Source: Deltaproteobacteria bacterium (GTDB lineage Bacteria; Myxococcota_A; UBA796; SXON01). Taken from it: a stretch of 64,000 nucleotides of DNA. Under the pieces are notes generated by a model. That model was not told where the DNA came from. It saw only the letters and a list, made by a program, of their open reading frames with translations, and ran no database searches. A program made the translations under genes and the position numbers. This document shows, piece by piece, positions 18,352 through 28,263 of the stretch. Numbering within the stretch: position 1 is the first letter of the stretch; every line of letters begins with the position of its first letter. The stretch is taken from positions 143,399 through 207,398 of the forward strand of contig CANLGL010000001.1 in assembly GCA_947490345.1 (NCBI GenBank), given 5' to 3'.

Positions 18352-19761
18352 CTACCCCCGCACGACCAACAGCCTCTCCTCCGTGAAATCGCGAATCGCC
18401 CAACGCGGCCCTTCCCGCCCCACACCCGAGTCCTTGACCCCGCCGTACGGCATGCCGTCCACGCGGAAGGTCGGGTAGTCGTCGTGGATCACCCCGCCCA
18501 CCTCCAGGCGGTCGAACGCTCGCCAAAGCGTGCGCACGTCGCGAGTAAAGATACCGCACTGCAGGCCGAAGCGGCTTCGGTTCACGACGTCGAACGCCTC
18601 GTCGAGGGTGGAGAACGGCCGGAGTACCATGACCGGTCCGAAGGCCTCGTCACGGGCCAGCGGGCTGTCCTCGGGCACCTCCTCCAGCAGCGTCGGCGCG
18701 ATGACATTGCCGTCGCGGCCACCCCCGTGGGCGCGCGCACCGCGCCCGACGGCCTGGCCCACCCAGGCGGTGATCCGGTCGAGCTGGCGTTGATCGATCA
18801 TCGGCCCGCACACCGTGGCCGGGTCGCTGGGATCGCCGCGAGGCACCTTTGCCGACTCTACGATCAGCCGATCCCGGGCCTCGCGGAGCCGGCTCTGGTG
18901 GACAAGCACCTGCTGGACGGAGATGCAAGTCTGGCCCGCGTGGGCGTAGCCGCCCAGCGTGATGCGCGGCAGTGCCAGGTCGAGGTCGGCCTCGGCGTCG
19001 AGGATCGCCGCGGCGTTGCCGCCGAGTTCGAGCAGTACCTGCTTACGCGGCACCCGGGCGCGGAGCTGCCAGCCGACGGCGTCGCTGCCGGTGAAGCTGA
19101 GCACCGGGAGGCGCGGATCGTCTACGAGCGTGCTGGCGACGCTGCGATCGCAGGGCAGGACGCTGATCGCTTCCGCGGGCCAGCCCGCCTGTACGCACAG
19201 CTCGCCGAGCACGATGGCCGCTGAGGGGGTTTGCTCTGCGGGCTTGACGATGACGGGGCAGCCGGCGGCGATTGCCGGAGCCACCTTGTGCGCCACGAGG
19301 TTGAGCGGGAAGTTGAACGGCGCGATCGCCAGCACCGGTCCGCGGGGAAAGCGGCGCACGATCGCGGTTCTGCCGACGCCGCCGGCGGTTCCGTCCAACC
19401 CGAAGACCTCACCATCGATCCGGGTGGCCTCGTCGGCCGCAAGGGCGAAGGTGTCGACCGCGCGAGAGACCTCGCCCCTCGCCAGCGCGATTGGTTTGCC
19501 GCCTTCGTCCCGGATGAGCGCGGCCAGTTCCTCTCCGTGCTCGACCAGCAGCACGGCGACCCGACGGAGGATTTCGGCGCGTCGATGTGCTGGCATTGCG
19601 CGGGTGACGGCGAACGAGCGCGCTGCCGCGGCCGCGGCCGCCTCCATCTCCGCGGGTCCGGCCTGCGCGACCTCCTCGAGCTTACGCCCGTCCCACGGGG
19701 CAAAGAGCGCCACCGCAGTGGCGGTGGGGGTGGGGACGCCGGCGAGGAGGAGGGGCCGCAT
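18352..19761 (-). CDS. NAD(P)-dependent aldehyde dehydrogenase
   Basis: APFNFPLNLVAHKVAPAIAAGCPVIVKPAEQTP, LSFTGSDAVGW, LLELGGNAAAI, GQTCISVQQV. Confidence 0.95.
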   Translation of the reverse strand: MRPLLLAGVPTPTATAVALFAPWDGRKLEEVAQAGPAEMEAAAAAAARSFAVTRAMPAHRRAEILRRVAVLLVEHGEELAALIRDEGGKPIALARGEVSRAVDTFALAADEATRIDGEVFGLDGTAGGVGRTAIVRRFPRGPVLAIAPFNFPLNLVAHKVAPAIAAGCPVIVKPAEQTPSAAIVLGELCVQAGWPAEAISVLPCDRSVASTLVDDPRLPVLSFTGSDAVGWQLRARVPRKQVLLELGGNAAAILDAEADLDLALPRITLGGYAHAGQTCISVQQVLVHQSRLREARDRLIVESAKVPRGDPSDPATVCGPMIDQRQLDRITAWVGQAVGRGARAHGGGRDGNVIAPTLLEEVPEDSPLARDEAFGPVMVLRPFSTLDEAFDVVNRSRFGLQCGIFTRDVRTLWRAFDRLEVGGVIHDDYPTFRVDGMPYGGVKDSGVGREGPRWAIRDFTEERLLVVRG

Positions 19762-19769
19762 GCCGCAGT

Positions 19770-20684
19770 CTATTCTTCGGGAGGCGCGACCCGGTACACA
19801 CAAAGAGACGCGTACGCCCCCGGGACGATTTCGTCACCGACAAGGAGCATCTTTCCTTCCACGAGGATCTTGATCCAGTCGGTGGGCGCCACCGCCCCAC
19901 CGACGCTGGCGGCGAACGGCGCCGCGCCGGTGACGGCATCGGGATCGAAGGAGCCTTCAACGCGGACGGTCGGGTTCACCATCCCGGCCGGCAGAAAGAC
20001 GCCCGAGACCGACACGTTCGCGAACGGCGACGCGTGATCGAGGCCGGCCATGCCGCCAAGCGCGAGGGTCACGACCTCGGCGGGATACGCTTCGGCCCCG
20101 AGGACCGCGGCGTAGCGCTGATCGGCGGGGTAGACAGCGACGCCGGACCAGACGCCGTAGCTGTCGCCTTCCGCGGTGATGTTGGCCTCGACGATGGGCA
20201 TCTCCCAGTCCAGGTCGAGGCCACCGCCGAGCGCGATGGTGGGACCGCCGTCGCCCGTGGTCCAGGCGAACTCAGCGCCGGCCATGCGAGCGGGCGTGAA
20301 GGCGTAGTACTGCCCGTGGGTAGGCAGGTACAGCGCCCAGTCGTCCCAGTCCTCCAGGCCGAAGGCGGGGTTGACGATGCCCCCCCGTGCCGCCCAGGAT
20401 TCGCCCGTGACCTCCACCATGGCCCACTCAGGGCGCACGATGTTGATGACCGGGACGTCTGGGAGCACCGGCACGTAGTCGAGCGTCGGCATCACCGAGC
20501 CCTGGAAGTCGAGCTCGAGTCGACCGCCGACCATCCCCGACTTGAAGCTGAGGTCGGCTTCCGCCTCACCGCCCAGGAAGAAGGTGTTCGCGGTGTAGGC
20601 GGGGCGAATCGCGAGACCGCCGCCTACGAAGAAGAAGTCGTCGTCACCAGCGAGAGCGGGAGCACAGAACAGAGCCAGCAGCAT
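19770..20684 (-). CDS. outer-membrane beta-barrel/porin-like protein
   Basis: Short signal MLLALFCAPALA followed by beta-rich alternating sequence; GGAGG upstream of ATG. Confidence 0.65.
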   Translation of the reverse strand: MLLALFCAPALAGDDDFFFVGGGLAIRPAYTANTFFLGGEAEADLSFKSGMVGGRLELDFQGSVMPTLDYVPVLPDVPVINIVRPEWAMVEVTGESWAARGGIVNPAFGLEDWDDWALYLPTHGQYYAFTPARMAGAEFAWTTGDGGPTIALGGGLDLDWEMPIVEANITAEGDSYGVWSGVAVYPADQRYAAVLGAEAYPAEVVTLALGGMAGLDHASPFANVSVSGVFLPAGMVNPTVRVEGSFDPDAVTGAAPFAASVGGAVAPTDWIKILVEGKMLLVGDEIVPGAYASLCVYRVAPPEE

Positions 20685-20743
20685 GAAGCCTCCAGGGGGA
20701 GATGGTACACCACGGTGGATCGCCAGCATATAGGCAGGCCGCC

Positions 20744-23122
20744 ATGCCCTCGACGCGCCCGTTTCTCATCGATGCCGCTGATCTGCACCCAGGAGAGGGG
20801 GTTGCCCGCTTTCAGCACGCTGCGGAGCGCTTCGTAGGCGCAGAAGTCGTCGATCCGGACAGCCCTGCGTTCGAGGAGGCCTACGGGGCGCTCGACGCCT
20901 ACTTCGGGCATCGCAACGAGATCGAGCCGCGCGCGGCGCTGGCGCGCTGGTTGCGCGAACCTATCGAGGACGGCGCCATCCGCTGTCGTTACCACCTGCT
21001 GACCTGGCACGATCGTGATGGGACGCTCGCGGCGGTGCGCGACGGGTTCGTTGCAACTGACGTGGTCGCGGGTCGCTGCGTGGTGCTGCTGAGCCATAGT
21101 TTTGTCACTGAGCCCTACCGCCGTGCGGGCATCGCGGGAGTGCTGCGAACCGCTCCGGCGACCCTCGCGCGTCGGGACTTGCGGGAGCGTGGCTTCGACC
21201 CCGCGATGACGCCCACGCTGCTTGTCGCCGAAATGGAGCCGGTGGAGCCGGCTCGACCGGACACCTTGGTCCGGCTCTTTGCGTACGGCAAGGCCGGGTA
21301 CCGGGCGCTGGATCCAGGCGTTGTGCCCTACTTCCAGCCAGACTTCCGGGACCTGGCCACGCTCGGCGTACCTCCTCGGCATGTGCCGATGGTGCTCATG
21401 GTGCGGCGACTGGACCCGGGGTCCAACACCTTCCTCCCACGAGAGCTCGCCGGGGCGATCGTGCAGCACCTGCGCCGGATCCACGCGCGCGCGGTGAGAG
21501 AGTGTGACCTTGCTTCCGCAGCGGACTGGCCGTTGGCCGTGCTGGCGCGCGGGGACGGCGACGTGCCGCTCTTGCCGCTCCCGACACGAGGCGCACACGC
21601 CGCACGGCTGGACCCATGCTTGCGCGTGAACATGCTCCCGGGGTACCCGCCCCATTACCAAGAAGTCCTTCCCCCCCTTGGGGTGGTACGGGCTGAACTC
21701 GAGGCGGCGGGTATCGCCATGGAGGGACCGATGAAGTTCGTCGAGATTGCGGGTGAACCAGCGGCCGCCAACGTCGTGACCCCGATCCCCGGTCCCCGCT
21801 CACAGGCGCTTCGTGTCCGCCACGGGGCGATCCAAGACGCGCGGACCATCCATTTCTACCAGGACGCCAAGGGCAGCGTGGGCAACTACCTCCGCGACGT
21901 AGATGGGAACACACTTCTGGATGTGTACGGTCACATCGCGGCGGTGCCGCTGGGGTACAACCACCCCGACTTGCTCCACGCTTGGCGCAGCGGCCGCTTC
22001 GACTGGTGCGCGGGCTGGCGGCCGTCGTTGGGCGTCGCGGTCCCGCCGGAGTGGGTGGACGTCGCTGAGGCGTTGATGCGTGTCGCACCGGCGGGGATGT
22101 CGCATGTGTTCACCGTCACCACCGGCGCCGAGGCGGTGGAGAATGCGCTGAAGGCGGCGTTTGTCGCCTTCGCCAGCCGACGCCGCGGTGGCGCGCCCGC
22201 CAGCCCCTCGGAGCTCGAATCCTGCATGCACAACGCCCAGGAGGGGGCCAACCGACTCAAGGTGATCTCCTTCGCGGGTGGCTTTCACGGGCGCAGCCTG
22301 GGGGCGCTCTCGGCTACCCGCTCCAAGGCGATCCACAAGCTGGACTTTCCGGCGTTCGACTGGCCGATGGTGGACTTTCCTGCCAACCAGTTCCCCCTCG
22401 TCGACCACGCCGACGCCAACCGCGAGGCGGAGCTACGCGCCCTTGCCGAGGTCGAGGCACAGTTCCGCCGTCACCCGGAAGACGTCGCGGCGTTGATCGT
22501 CGAGCCGATTCAGGGTGAGGGTGGGGATCGGCACGCCAGCGCCGCGTTCTTCGTCGGACTTCGGCGCCTGTGCACCCGGTACGGCGCCGCGTTCATCGCG
22601 GACGAGGTGCAGACGGGCGTGGGCAGCACCGGCCGGATGTGGGCGCACGAGGCGTGGGGCCCGGATGGCGCGCCGGACCTGGTCACCTTCAGCAAGAAGA
22701 TGCAGCTTGGCGGCTACTACGGCCGTCCGGAGTTCGTGGCGGCCGAGCCGCTGCGGCTGTTCAATACCTGGTTGGGGGATCCGCTCCGCGGCGCGCAGGC
22801 CGAGGTGATCCTCGACGTCATCGAACGAGACCGGCTGGTGGAGGCCACCGCAGCGGTCGGCGATCGCCTGGTGGCTGGGCTGGCCGGACTATGCGACCAG
22901 CATCCAGGCGTGTTCTCCCAGGCGCGGGGGCAGGGGACCTTCGCGGCGGTCGATGCCGTGGACACCGCCACCCGCGACCGCATCATCCGGGCGGCGCTGG
23001 CGCTTGGCGTGGAGATGGGCGGCTCGGGAACTCGCAGTCTACGATTCCGCCCGGCATTGGTGTTCGCGCCCCGTCATGTGGACGAGCTGCTCGGCCGCCT
23101 CGAGACTGCGATCAGGGGCTGA
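20744..23122 (+). CDS. fusion: N-terminal GNAT-like acyltransferase domain + C-terminal eukaryote-type 4-aminobutyrate aminotransferase
   Basis: C-terminal half: VDGNTLLDVYGHIAAVPLGYNHP, TRSKAIHKLDFPAFDWP, IVEPIQGEGGDRHAS, DEVQTGVGSTG, TFSKKM (PLP lysine), FNTWLGDP. N-terminal half resembles the 29623-30783 protein. Confidence 0.88.
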   Translation: MPSTRPFLIDAADLHPGEGVARFQHAAERFVGAEVVDPDSPAFEEAYGALDAYFGHRNEIEPRAALARWLREPIEDGAIRCRYHLLTWHDRDGTLAAVRDGFVATDVVAGRCVVLLSHSFVTEPYRRAGIAGVLRTAPATLARRDLRERGFDPAMTPTLLVAEMEPVEPARPDTLVRLFAYGKAGYRALDPGVVPYFQPDFRDLATLGVPPRHVPMVLMVRRLDPGSNTFLPRELAGAIVQHLRRIHARAVRECDLASAADWPLAVLARGDGDVPLLPLPTRGAHAARLDPCLRVNMLPGYPPHYQEVLPPLGVVRAELEAAGIAMEGPMKFVEIAGEPAAANVVTPIPGPRSQALRVRHGAIQDARTIHFYQDAKGSVGNYLRDVDGNTLLDVYGHIAAVPLGYNHPDLLHAWRSGRFDWCAGWRPSLGVAVPPEWVDVAEALMRVAPAGMSHVFTVTTGAEAVENALKAAFVAFASRRRGGAPASPSELESCMHNAQEGANRLKVISFAGGFHGRSLGALSATRSKAIHKLDFPAFDWPMVDFPANQFPLVDHADANREAELRALAEVEAQFRRHPEDVAALIVEPIQGEGGDRHASAAFFVGLRRLCTRYGAAFIADEVQTGVGSTGRMWAHEAWGPDGAPDLVTFSKKMQLGGYYGRPEFVAAEPLRLFNTWLGDPLRGAQAEVILDVIERDRLVEATAAVGDRLVAGLAGLCDQHPGVFSQARGQGTFAAVDAVDTATRDRIIRAALALGVEMGGSGTRSLRFRPALVFAPRHVDELLGRLETAIRG

Positions 23123-24821
23123 TCGTCAGGCTCGCCGAGGCGGCGGCGGTGGAGTCGGTTCCGTCGGAAGCGGTCACGATGCACGCCCAGGTGTCCCCCG
23201 CGACGAGGTCCGCCGTGGCGATGGTGTCGTCCGTGTACGCGGTGCTGCTGGTCGCGCCGGTCCACGCCACGCCGTTGTGCTCCCAGCTCAGCACGCGGGT
23301 CAGCGGCTCACCGTCCTCGTCAGCAGCCGAGGCGGTGCACTGCAGGGTGTCGATTCCGGCGCGGGCGGGATTGGGGCTCAACGAGGCGGACGCGGTGGGC
23401 GGCGTGTTGGACACGATCAGCGAGGCAGTGGCGCCCGTGCCGGTGCCCGAGCCGTCCGCGGGCAGGGCCGTGACCTCGACCACGTCCCCGTGGACCACCG
23501 AGCCGCTCAGCGCGGTCCCCGCGCCGGCGCCGGAACCGTTGAGCGTCCACGACAACGACACCGTCACCCCGTCCCCATCGGCGTCGCTGGCGCTGACGCT
23601 GGCGCTGATCGAGTCCCCTGCGACCGCAGGATCAGGGCCGATGGCCAGGCTGTCGATCGTGGGCAGGTGGTTCTCGATCAACAAGCTGCCGGACAGGTCG
23701 CGACTGTCCTCGTCGCCGTCGTTCGCGCTGACCTCGCACACGAGCAGGGTGCCACGAGCATAGCTCTCCGAGAGGGTCGCTTCGCTGCCGGCCGAGCTGC
23801 CGTTCGCGGTCCAGTCGTAGGTGAACGCCAGGGTGTCCCCGTCGTAGTCAGACGCGGTCACCACACACTCGAACGGTCCGCCGCCGGTGATGCTGACACT
23901 GTCGATCTCGGGCCGCGAATTGATGACCGTCGCGACCGCGATGTCGTCCCAACCCACCAGCCGCCCGTCGTCAGCGGTGACCGATACCACCCACTCCTCC
24001 CCCTTGAAGATGACGCCCTCGGGCACGGTGGGGCCGGTGCCCCACTCCACGCCGTCGACGGTCCAAGTGTAGGCGTAGGTGAGCGGGTCGTCGTCGGCAT
24101 CGGTCGCCGAAGCGGTCGCGACGAGCGCGTCGAAGGAGTGGGGTGAGACCTCGTTGACCCGGACGGTGGGCGTTCCCGGGAGCTGATTCACGTAGAGTTC
24201 GATGGTGTCCGACGAGGTGGCACCGTACCGGTCCGTGACGGTGAGCGTGACGGTGTGCGGGCCGCCGCTGAGCGTGAACGAGTGCTCCGAGGTGCCGACG
24301 GATGGCTGGGTGAGCTGCTCCAGCAGTCCGTCCTTGTCGCTGCTCCACGTGACCAAAAGTGGCGCCATGCCCGCGATGGTCGCCCGGAAGTCTGCGGCAA
24401 TGCCCTCGTCCAGGGTGTCGGCGTCGGCGGGCGCGAGAATGGCCCCGAGCGCGGCGAATTGGGTCTCCGCGTAGAAGGTGGCGGTATCCGTGGTCACGCC
24501 GCCCGCGCCATCGGTCGCGGTTGCGACCAGCACGTGGGTGCCAACGGAGGGTGTCAACGCGCAGCTCGTAGAGCCGTCGGCGCCGGCAAGGTCGGTGCAG
24601 ATCTCGGCGCCATCGAGGGTCCACACCACGGTCACTTCGGCCGTGGACAGATCGTCGACCACCGCACCGGTCGCGATGGTGCGGGCATCGTACTCCACCG
24701 ACCCGCCGTCAGCGGGGGAGACGATCGTGATGGTCGGTGGAACGTCTGCGGCGGCGGTGTCGTACTTGGGCGGGTCCGCGATGCACGCGCTGAGTCCGAG
24801 GACGGGGAGGAACATGCGCAT
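23112..24821 (-). CDS. lipoprotein with tandem PKD/Ig-like domains
   Basis: Lipobox GLSAC; repeated SVSASDADGDGVTVSLSWTLNGS / VTASDYDGDTLAFTYDWTANGS units. Confidence 0.85.
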   Translation of the reverse strand: MRMFLPVLGLSACIADPPKYDTAAADVPPTITIVSPADGGSVEYDARTIATGAVVDDLSTAEVTVVWTLDGAEICTDLAGADGSTSCALTPSVGTHVLVATATDGAGGVTTDTATFYAETQFAALGAILAPADADTLDEGIAADFRATIAGMAPLLVTWSSDKDGLLEQLTQPSVGTSEHSFTLSGGPHTVTLTVTDRYGATSSDTIELYVNQLPGTPTVRVNEVSPHSFDALVATASATDADDDPLTYAYTWTVDGVEWGTGPTVPEGVIFKGEEWVVSVTADDGRLVGWDDIAVATVINSRPEIDSVSITGGGPFECVVTASDYDGDTLAFTYDWTANGSSAGSEATLSESYARGTLLVCEVSANDGDEDSRDLSGSLLIENHLPTIDSLAIGPDPAVAGDSISASVSASDADGDGVTVSLSWTLNGSGAGAGTALSGSVVHGDVVEVTALPADGSGTGTGATASLIVSNTPPTASASLSPNPARAGIDTLQCTASAADEDGEPLTRVLSWEHNGVAWTGATSSTAYTDDTIATADLVAGDTWACIVTASDGTDSTAAASASLTISP

Positions 24822-24866
24822 GCGAAGTAGTTTACCTCACCTCGGGCACGTTAGGCGGAACGGGCG

Positions 24867-27614
24867 ATGTTGTTCGTCTTGCTCAGCGCGTGCACCTTTG
24901 TGACCGACGAGGAGTGGGCGGCGCGCTCGACGAGCTGTGTGCTCGAAGGCTTCTACCTCGACCTCGACGGCGACGGCTTCGGCGGCCAGCCGGTTCGCGA
25001 CTGCGCGGAGCTCGATGGCGCCTTGCTCAGGGCGGGGGACTGCAACGACGCGGACGCCGCGATCAATCCCGGCGTGGACGAAGTCTACTACGACGAACTC
25101 GATGCCAATTGCGACGGACTCGACGACAACGACGCTGACTTGGACGGGTATCCTTCGGCTCGTGTCGGCGGCACCGACTGCTACGACGATGCGGCGCTGG
25201 ACGAGGTTCCCGCCGCGGCCTCCGATTGTGAGCTGCCCAGCGACGACATCACCGCGGACCGCATCCATCCCGGCGCCACGGATGTGCTGTACGACGGCGT
25301 GGACGCGGACTGCTCGGGCGGCACAGATTTCGACGGGGATGGCGACGGCTTCCGGTCCTGCGACGAGTGCGCTGACACCGATGCGACCGTGAATCCGGGG
25401 GTCCCGGAGGTGTGGTACGACGGTGTCGATCAAAACTGCGACGAAAACGACGGCGATCAGGACGAGGACGGGTACTACGACGCTGCCTACGGCGGCACCA
25501 TCCCCGAGCCCTGGCTGGCCGGGGACTGCGACGACCTGGACGCCGAGGTGTCGCCAGGGGCCGTCGAGCAGTTCTACGACGGGGTCGACAGCGACTGCTC
25601 GGCGAGCGACGACTGGGATCGGGACGGCGATGGCCATCGCAGCGACAGCGAGGACGACGATCTCGGCCAGCGCGGCGACGACTGCGACGATGACGACGCG
25701 ACGCGCAGCCCCTCGGCGCCGGAGGACTGCGGCAGCTCGCGCGACGACGATTGCGACGGCGACAACAACGACGCCAACGCCGTCGGCTGCACGACGTGGC
25801 ACGAGGACGCCGACCTCGACACCCTCGGCAGCGTGGTTTCCAGCCAGTGCACTTGCACCGCGGTCGGCGATTTCAATACCACGGACAGTCGCGACTGCGA
25901 TGACGCCGACGCGTCGATAGGGGAGCTCACCTGGTACCAGGACGACGATGCCGACGGCTTCGGCGTGGCGGCATCGGTCTCGTCGTGCACCGAGCCTGCC
26001 GGGTATGCGGCGGCGGGCGACGATTGTGACGACAGCGACGCCAGCGCCTACCCCGGGGCCAGCGAGGCTTGCGACGCCGTGGATTCGGACTGCGACGGCG
26101 AGGTCAACGACGCGGAGGTGATCGGGCTCTGCTCGACCACATGGTACGCAGACGACGACGCCGACGGGTACGGCGACGAGGGAATGTGCCTGTGCGCGGC
26201 GGAGGCGCCGTACACCGCCACTGTTGATGGGGACTGTGACGACGCCGATGGCAGCGTGTCGCCCGCGGCCTCCGAGGTGTGCAACGACGGCGTGGACAGC
26301 GACTGTGACGATGCGCCGGGCGCCTGCACGTTCGGGGGCGCGCGGCTTAGCGCCGACGCCGAGTTGTCGTGGTTCGGCGACTCCGCCGACGATCGGGCGG
26401 GTGTCGTCATCGTGGCCGGCGGCGACCTCGATGGGGATGGTCTGGACGAGCTCGTGGTCGGCGCCTCGGAGTACGACGCCGGTGCTGGTTCGGCGTGGGG
26501 AATGGTGAGCGTCCTGCGGCCCGGGGTTGATGTGGCGATGGACGCCGGCGCGTTCCAGGTGGTCAACGACGACCCTACGGCCGAGCTGGGGGGGGCCTTC
26601 GCAGCTCCTGGCGACCTCGACGGCGATGGTGTCGACGACCTGCTCCTCGGCTTTCCCAACGCCGTCGACAACACCAACAGCGCCGTGCTGCTGTTTCGCG
26701 GAGTGGGCGCCGGGTATGCGTCGGTTTCCTCGGCCGACCTCGTGTTGCTGTCCGGAAATGCCAGCCGCCCAATCGGTGGCGCGGTCGCGAGCCCCGGAGA
26801 TCTCGATGGGGACGGCGTCGCGGAGCTCCTGGTCGGGGTGCCGTATGATCCCAGCTACGGGGACGGGTCAGTCATGGTGATGGACGGGTCCCTCACCGGG
26901 ACCTGGTTCGTGGACAGTGTCGTCGAGCGGGCGTTGTACGGCAGCGGGGACAGCCTCTTCGGCACCACCCTCGCCACCGGCGATGTCAACGGTGACGGGG
27001 TGAGTGACACCTTCGTCGGCGCGCCTGCGATGGATCGCAGCGCCACGGGGGACGGCGCGATCCTCGGCTACTACGGTCAGTTCGGCAGCGTCGGCGTCGG
27101 CAGCGCCGACTTCCTGGTCGGGGGTTCCGCCGCCGACTGCGCGTTCGGCGCCTTGCAGCCGGTCGTCGCCGACCTCGATGCGGACGGCTACGGCGAGGTC
27201 GCGGCGGCGTGCAGCGCGGGCGACGTGTACGTGATCCCGGGCAGCTCCAGCTACGGTACCCTGGCGCAGGACGTCGCCTACGCCTCACTCAGCGCCAGCG
27301 GCGTACGCTTTGGCGAAGCGATGGCCGCCGGCGATCTCGATGACGACGGCTGGGTGGAGTTGGTGATCGGTGCTCCGGGCGCGGATTCGGCGTACGTCTT
27401 CGCGGGTCCGCTGGCCGCAGGGGTGATGGGTACCGGGTCGGCCTCCGCGAGCCTCACCGCTTCCACCACCGGAATCGACTTCGGCGCGGCGGTCGCGATG
27501 CTCCGCGATGCGGATGGCGACAGCATCGGGGACCTCACGGTGGGTGCCCCGCTTGACGATGCCGCGGGCGTCGACGCGGGTGCGGTCTACTTCTTCGCTG
27601 GCGGCGGGTATTGA
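24867..27614 (+). CDS. MopE-type Asp/Cys repeat lipoprotein with C-terminal FG-GAP repeats
   Basis: MLFVLLSAC lipobox; DLDGDGFGG...DCNDADAAINPGVDE..., later DLDGDGLDELVVGASEYD and similar. Confidence 0.9.
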   Translation: MLFVLLSACTFVTDEEWAARSTSCVLEGFYLDLDGDGFGGQPVRDCAELDGALLRAGDCNDADAAINPGVDEVYYDELDANCDGLDDNDADLDGYPSARVGGTDCYDDAALDEVPAAASDCELPSDDITADRIHPGATDVLYDGVDADCSGGTDFDGDGDGFRSCDECADTDATVNPGVPEVWYDGVDQNCDENDGDQDEDGYYDAAYGGTIPEPWLAGDCDDLDAEVSPGAVEQFYDGVDSDCSASDDWDRDGDGHRSDSEDDDLGQRGDDCDDDDATRSPSAPEDCGSSRDDDCDGDNNDANAVGCTTWHEDADLDTLGSVVSSQCTCTAVGDFNTTDSRDCDDADASIGELTWYQDDDADGFGVAASVSSCTEPAGYAAAGDDCDDSDASAYPGASEACDAVDSDCDGEVNDAEVIGLCSTTWYADDDADGYGDEGMCLCAAEAPYTATVDGDCDDADGSVSPAASEVCNDGVDSDCDDAPGACTFGGARLSADAELSWFGDSADDRAGVVIVAGGDLDGDGLDELVVGASEYDAGAGSAWGMVSVLRPGVDVAMDAGAFQVVNDDPTAELGGAFAAPGDLDGDGVDDLLLGFPNAVDNTNSAVLLFRGVGAGYASVSSADLVLLSGNASRPIGGAVASPGDLDGDGVAELLVGVPYDPSYGDGSVMVMDGSLTGTWFVDSVVERALYGSGDSLFGTTLATGDVNGDGVSDTFVGAPAMDRSATGDGAILGYYGQFGSVGVGSADFLVGGSAADCAFGALQPVVADLDADGYGEVAAACSAGDVYVIPGSSSYGTLAQDVAYASLSASGVRFGEAMAAGDLDDDGWVELVIGAPGADSAYVFAGPLAAGVMGTGSASASLTASTTGIDFGAAVAMLRDADGDSIGDLTVGAPLDDAAGVDAGAVYFFAGGGY

Positions 27615-28237
27615 TGGGGAGCGGCCGCAAGTGGCTGTTCGGGTGCCTTGGAGTCAGCGCGGGCAGCGCGCTCCTGTGTTGTTGTGGCGCGGGGATCGGT
27701 ACCTGGTACCTCCCGGAGATCGTCGTTGCGCTGGCAACATCCGACGCTCCGCTCGACATCGAGGCGACCCCGTACGATCCGGCACGTCAAGAGGCGCTCA
27801 AGGAAGAGCTCCGCGCGACGCTGGACCGCGAGGGCACCGTGCGCCTCGACGCGCCCACGCTCAACATCTTGCTGGCTCCCGAGGCCGACGGGCGCATCCG
27901 GGTAGCGATGGCGGGGGGAACCGGGACCTTCGACGCGTCCATCCCGACGGACGGCTCGGCTTGGCTCAACGTGCACGTCCAGGGCACCTTCGTGATGGAG
28001 CATGGCTGGGTCCAGAGCGCCACCATCGACGAGCTCACGCTCTCCGACATGGACTTCGGCGGGTTCATGGCGGGCCAGAACGTCGCGCCCCAGTTCAACA
28101 AGAGCCTGAGCGACCAACGAATCCAGAACCCCGACCTGGCCGCCATGCTGGACTCCACCGACCGGGTCGCGATTGAGGATGGCGTGCTGGTGGTCACCCT
28201 CGATCGGGAACACATGCCGGCGCCGTCCGTGCCATAG
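27614..28237 (+). CDS. hypothetical membrane-anchored protein
   Basis: N-terminal hydrophobic segment WLFGCLGVSAGSALLCCCGAGIGTWYL; TGATG overlap with the upstream stop. Confidence 0.75.
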   Translation: MGSGRKWLFGCLGVSAGSALLCCCGAGIGTWYLPEIVVALATSDAPLDIEATPYDPARQEALKEELRATLDREGTVRLDAPTLNILLAPEADGRIRVAMAGGTGTFDASIPTDGSAWLNVHVQGTFVMEHGWVQSATIDELTLSDMDFGGFMAGQNVAPQFNKSLSDQRIQNPDLAAMLDSTDRVAIEDGVLVVTLDREHMPAPSVP

Positions 28238-28263
28238 TCGTGCTTCGCTCACCCAGGGTTCCC

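Noticed and set aside
20702-20743. N-terminal extension MVHHGGSPAYRQAA of the GNAT/GABA-AT fusion
   Set aside because: Overlaps the divergent promoter region; internal ATG 20744 with TATAGG 9 nt upstream is a better start.
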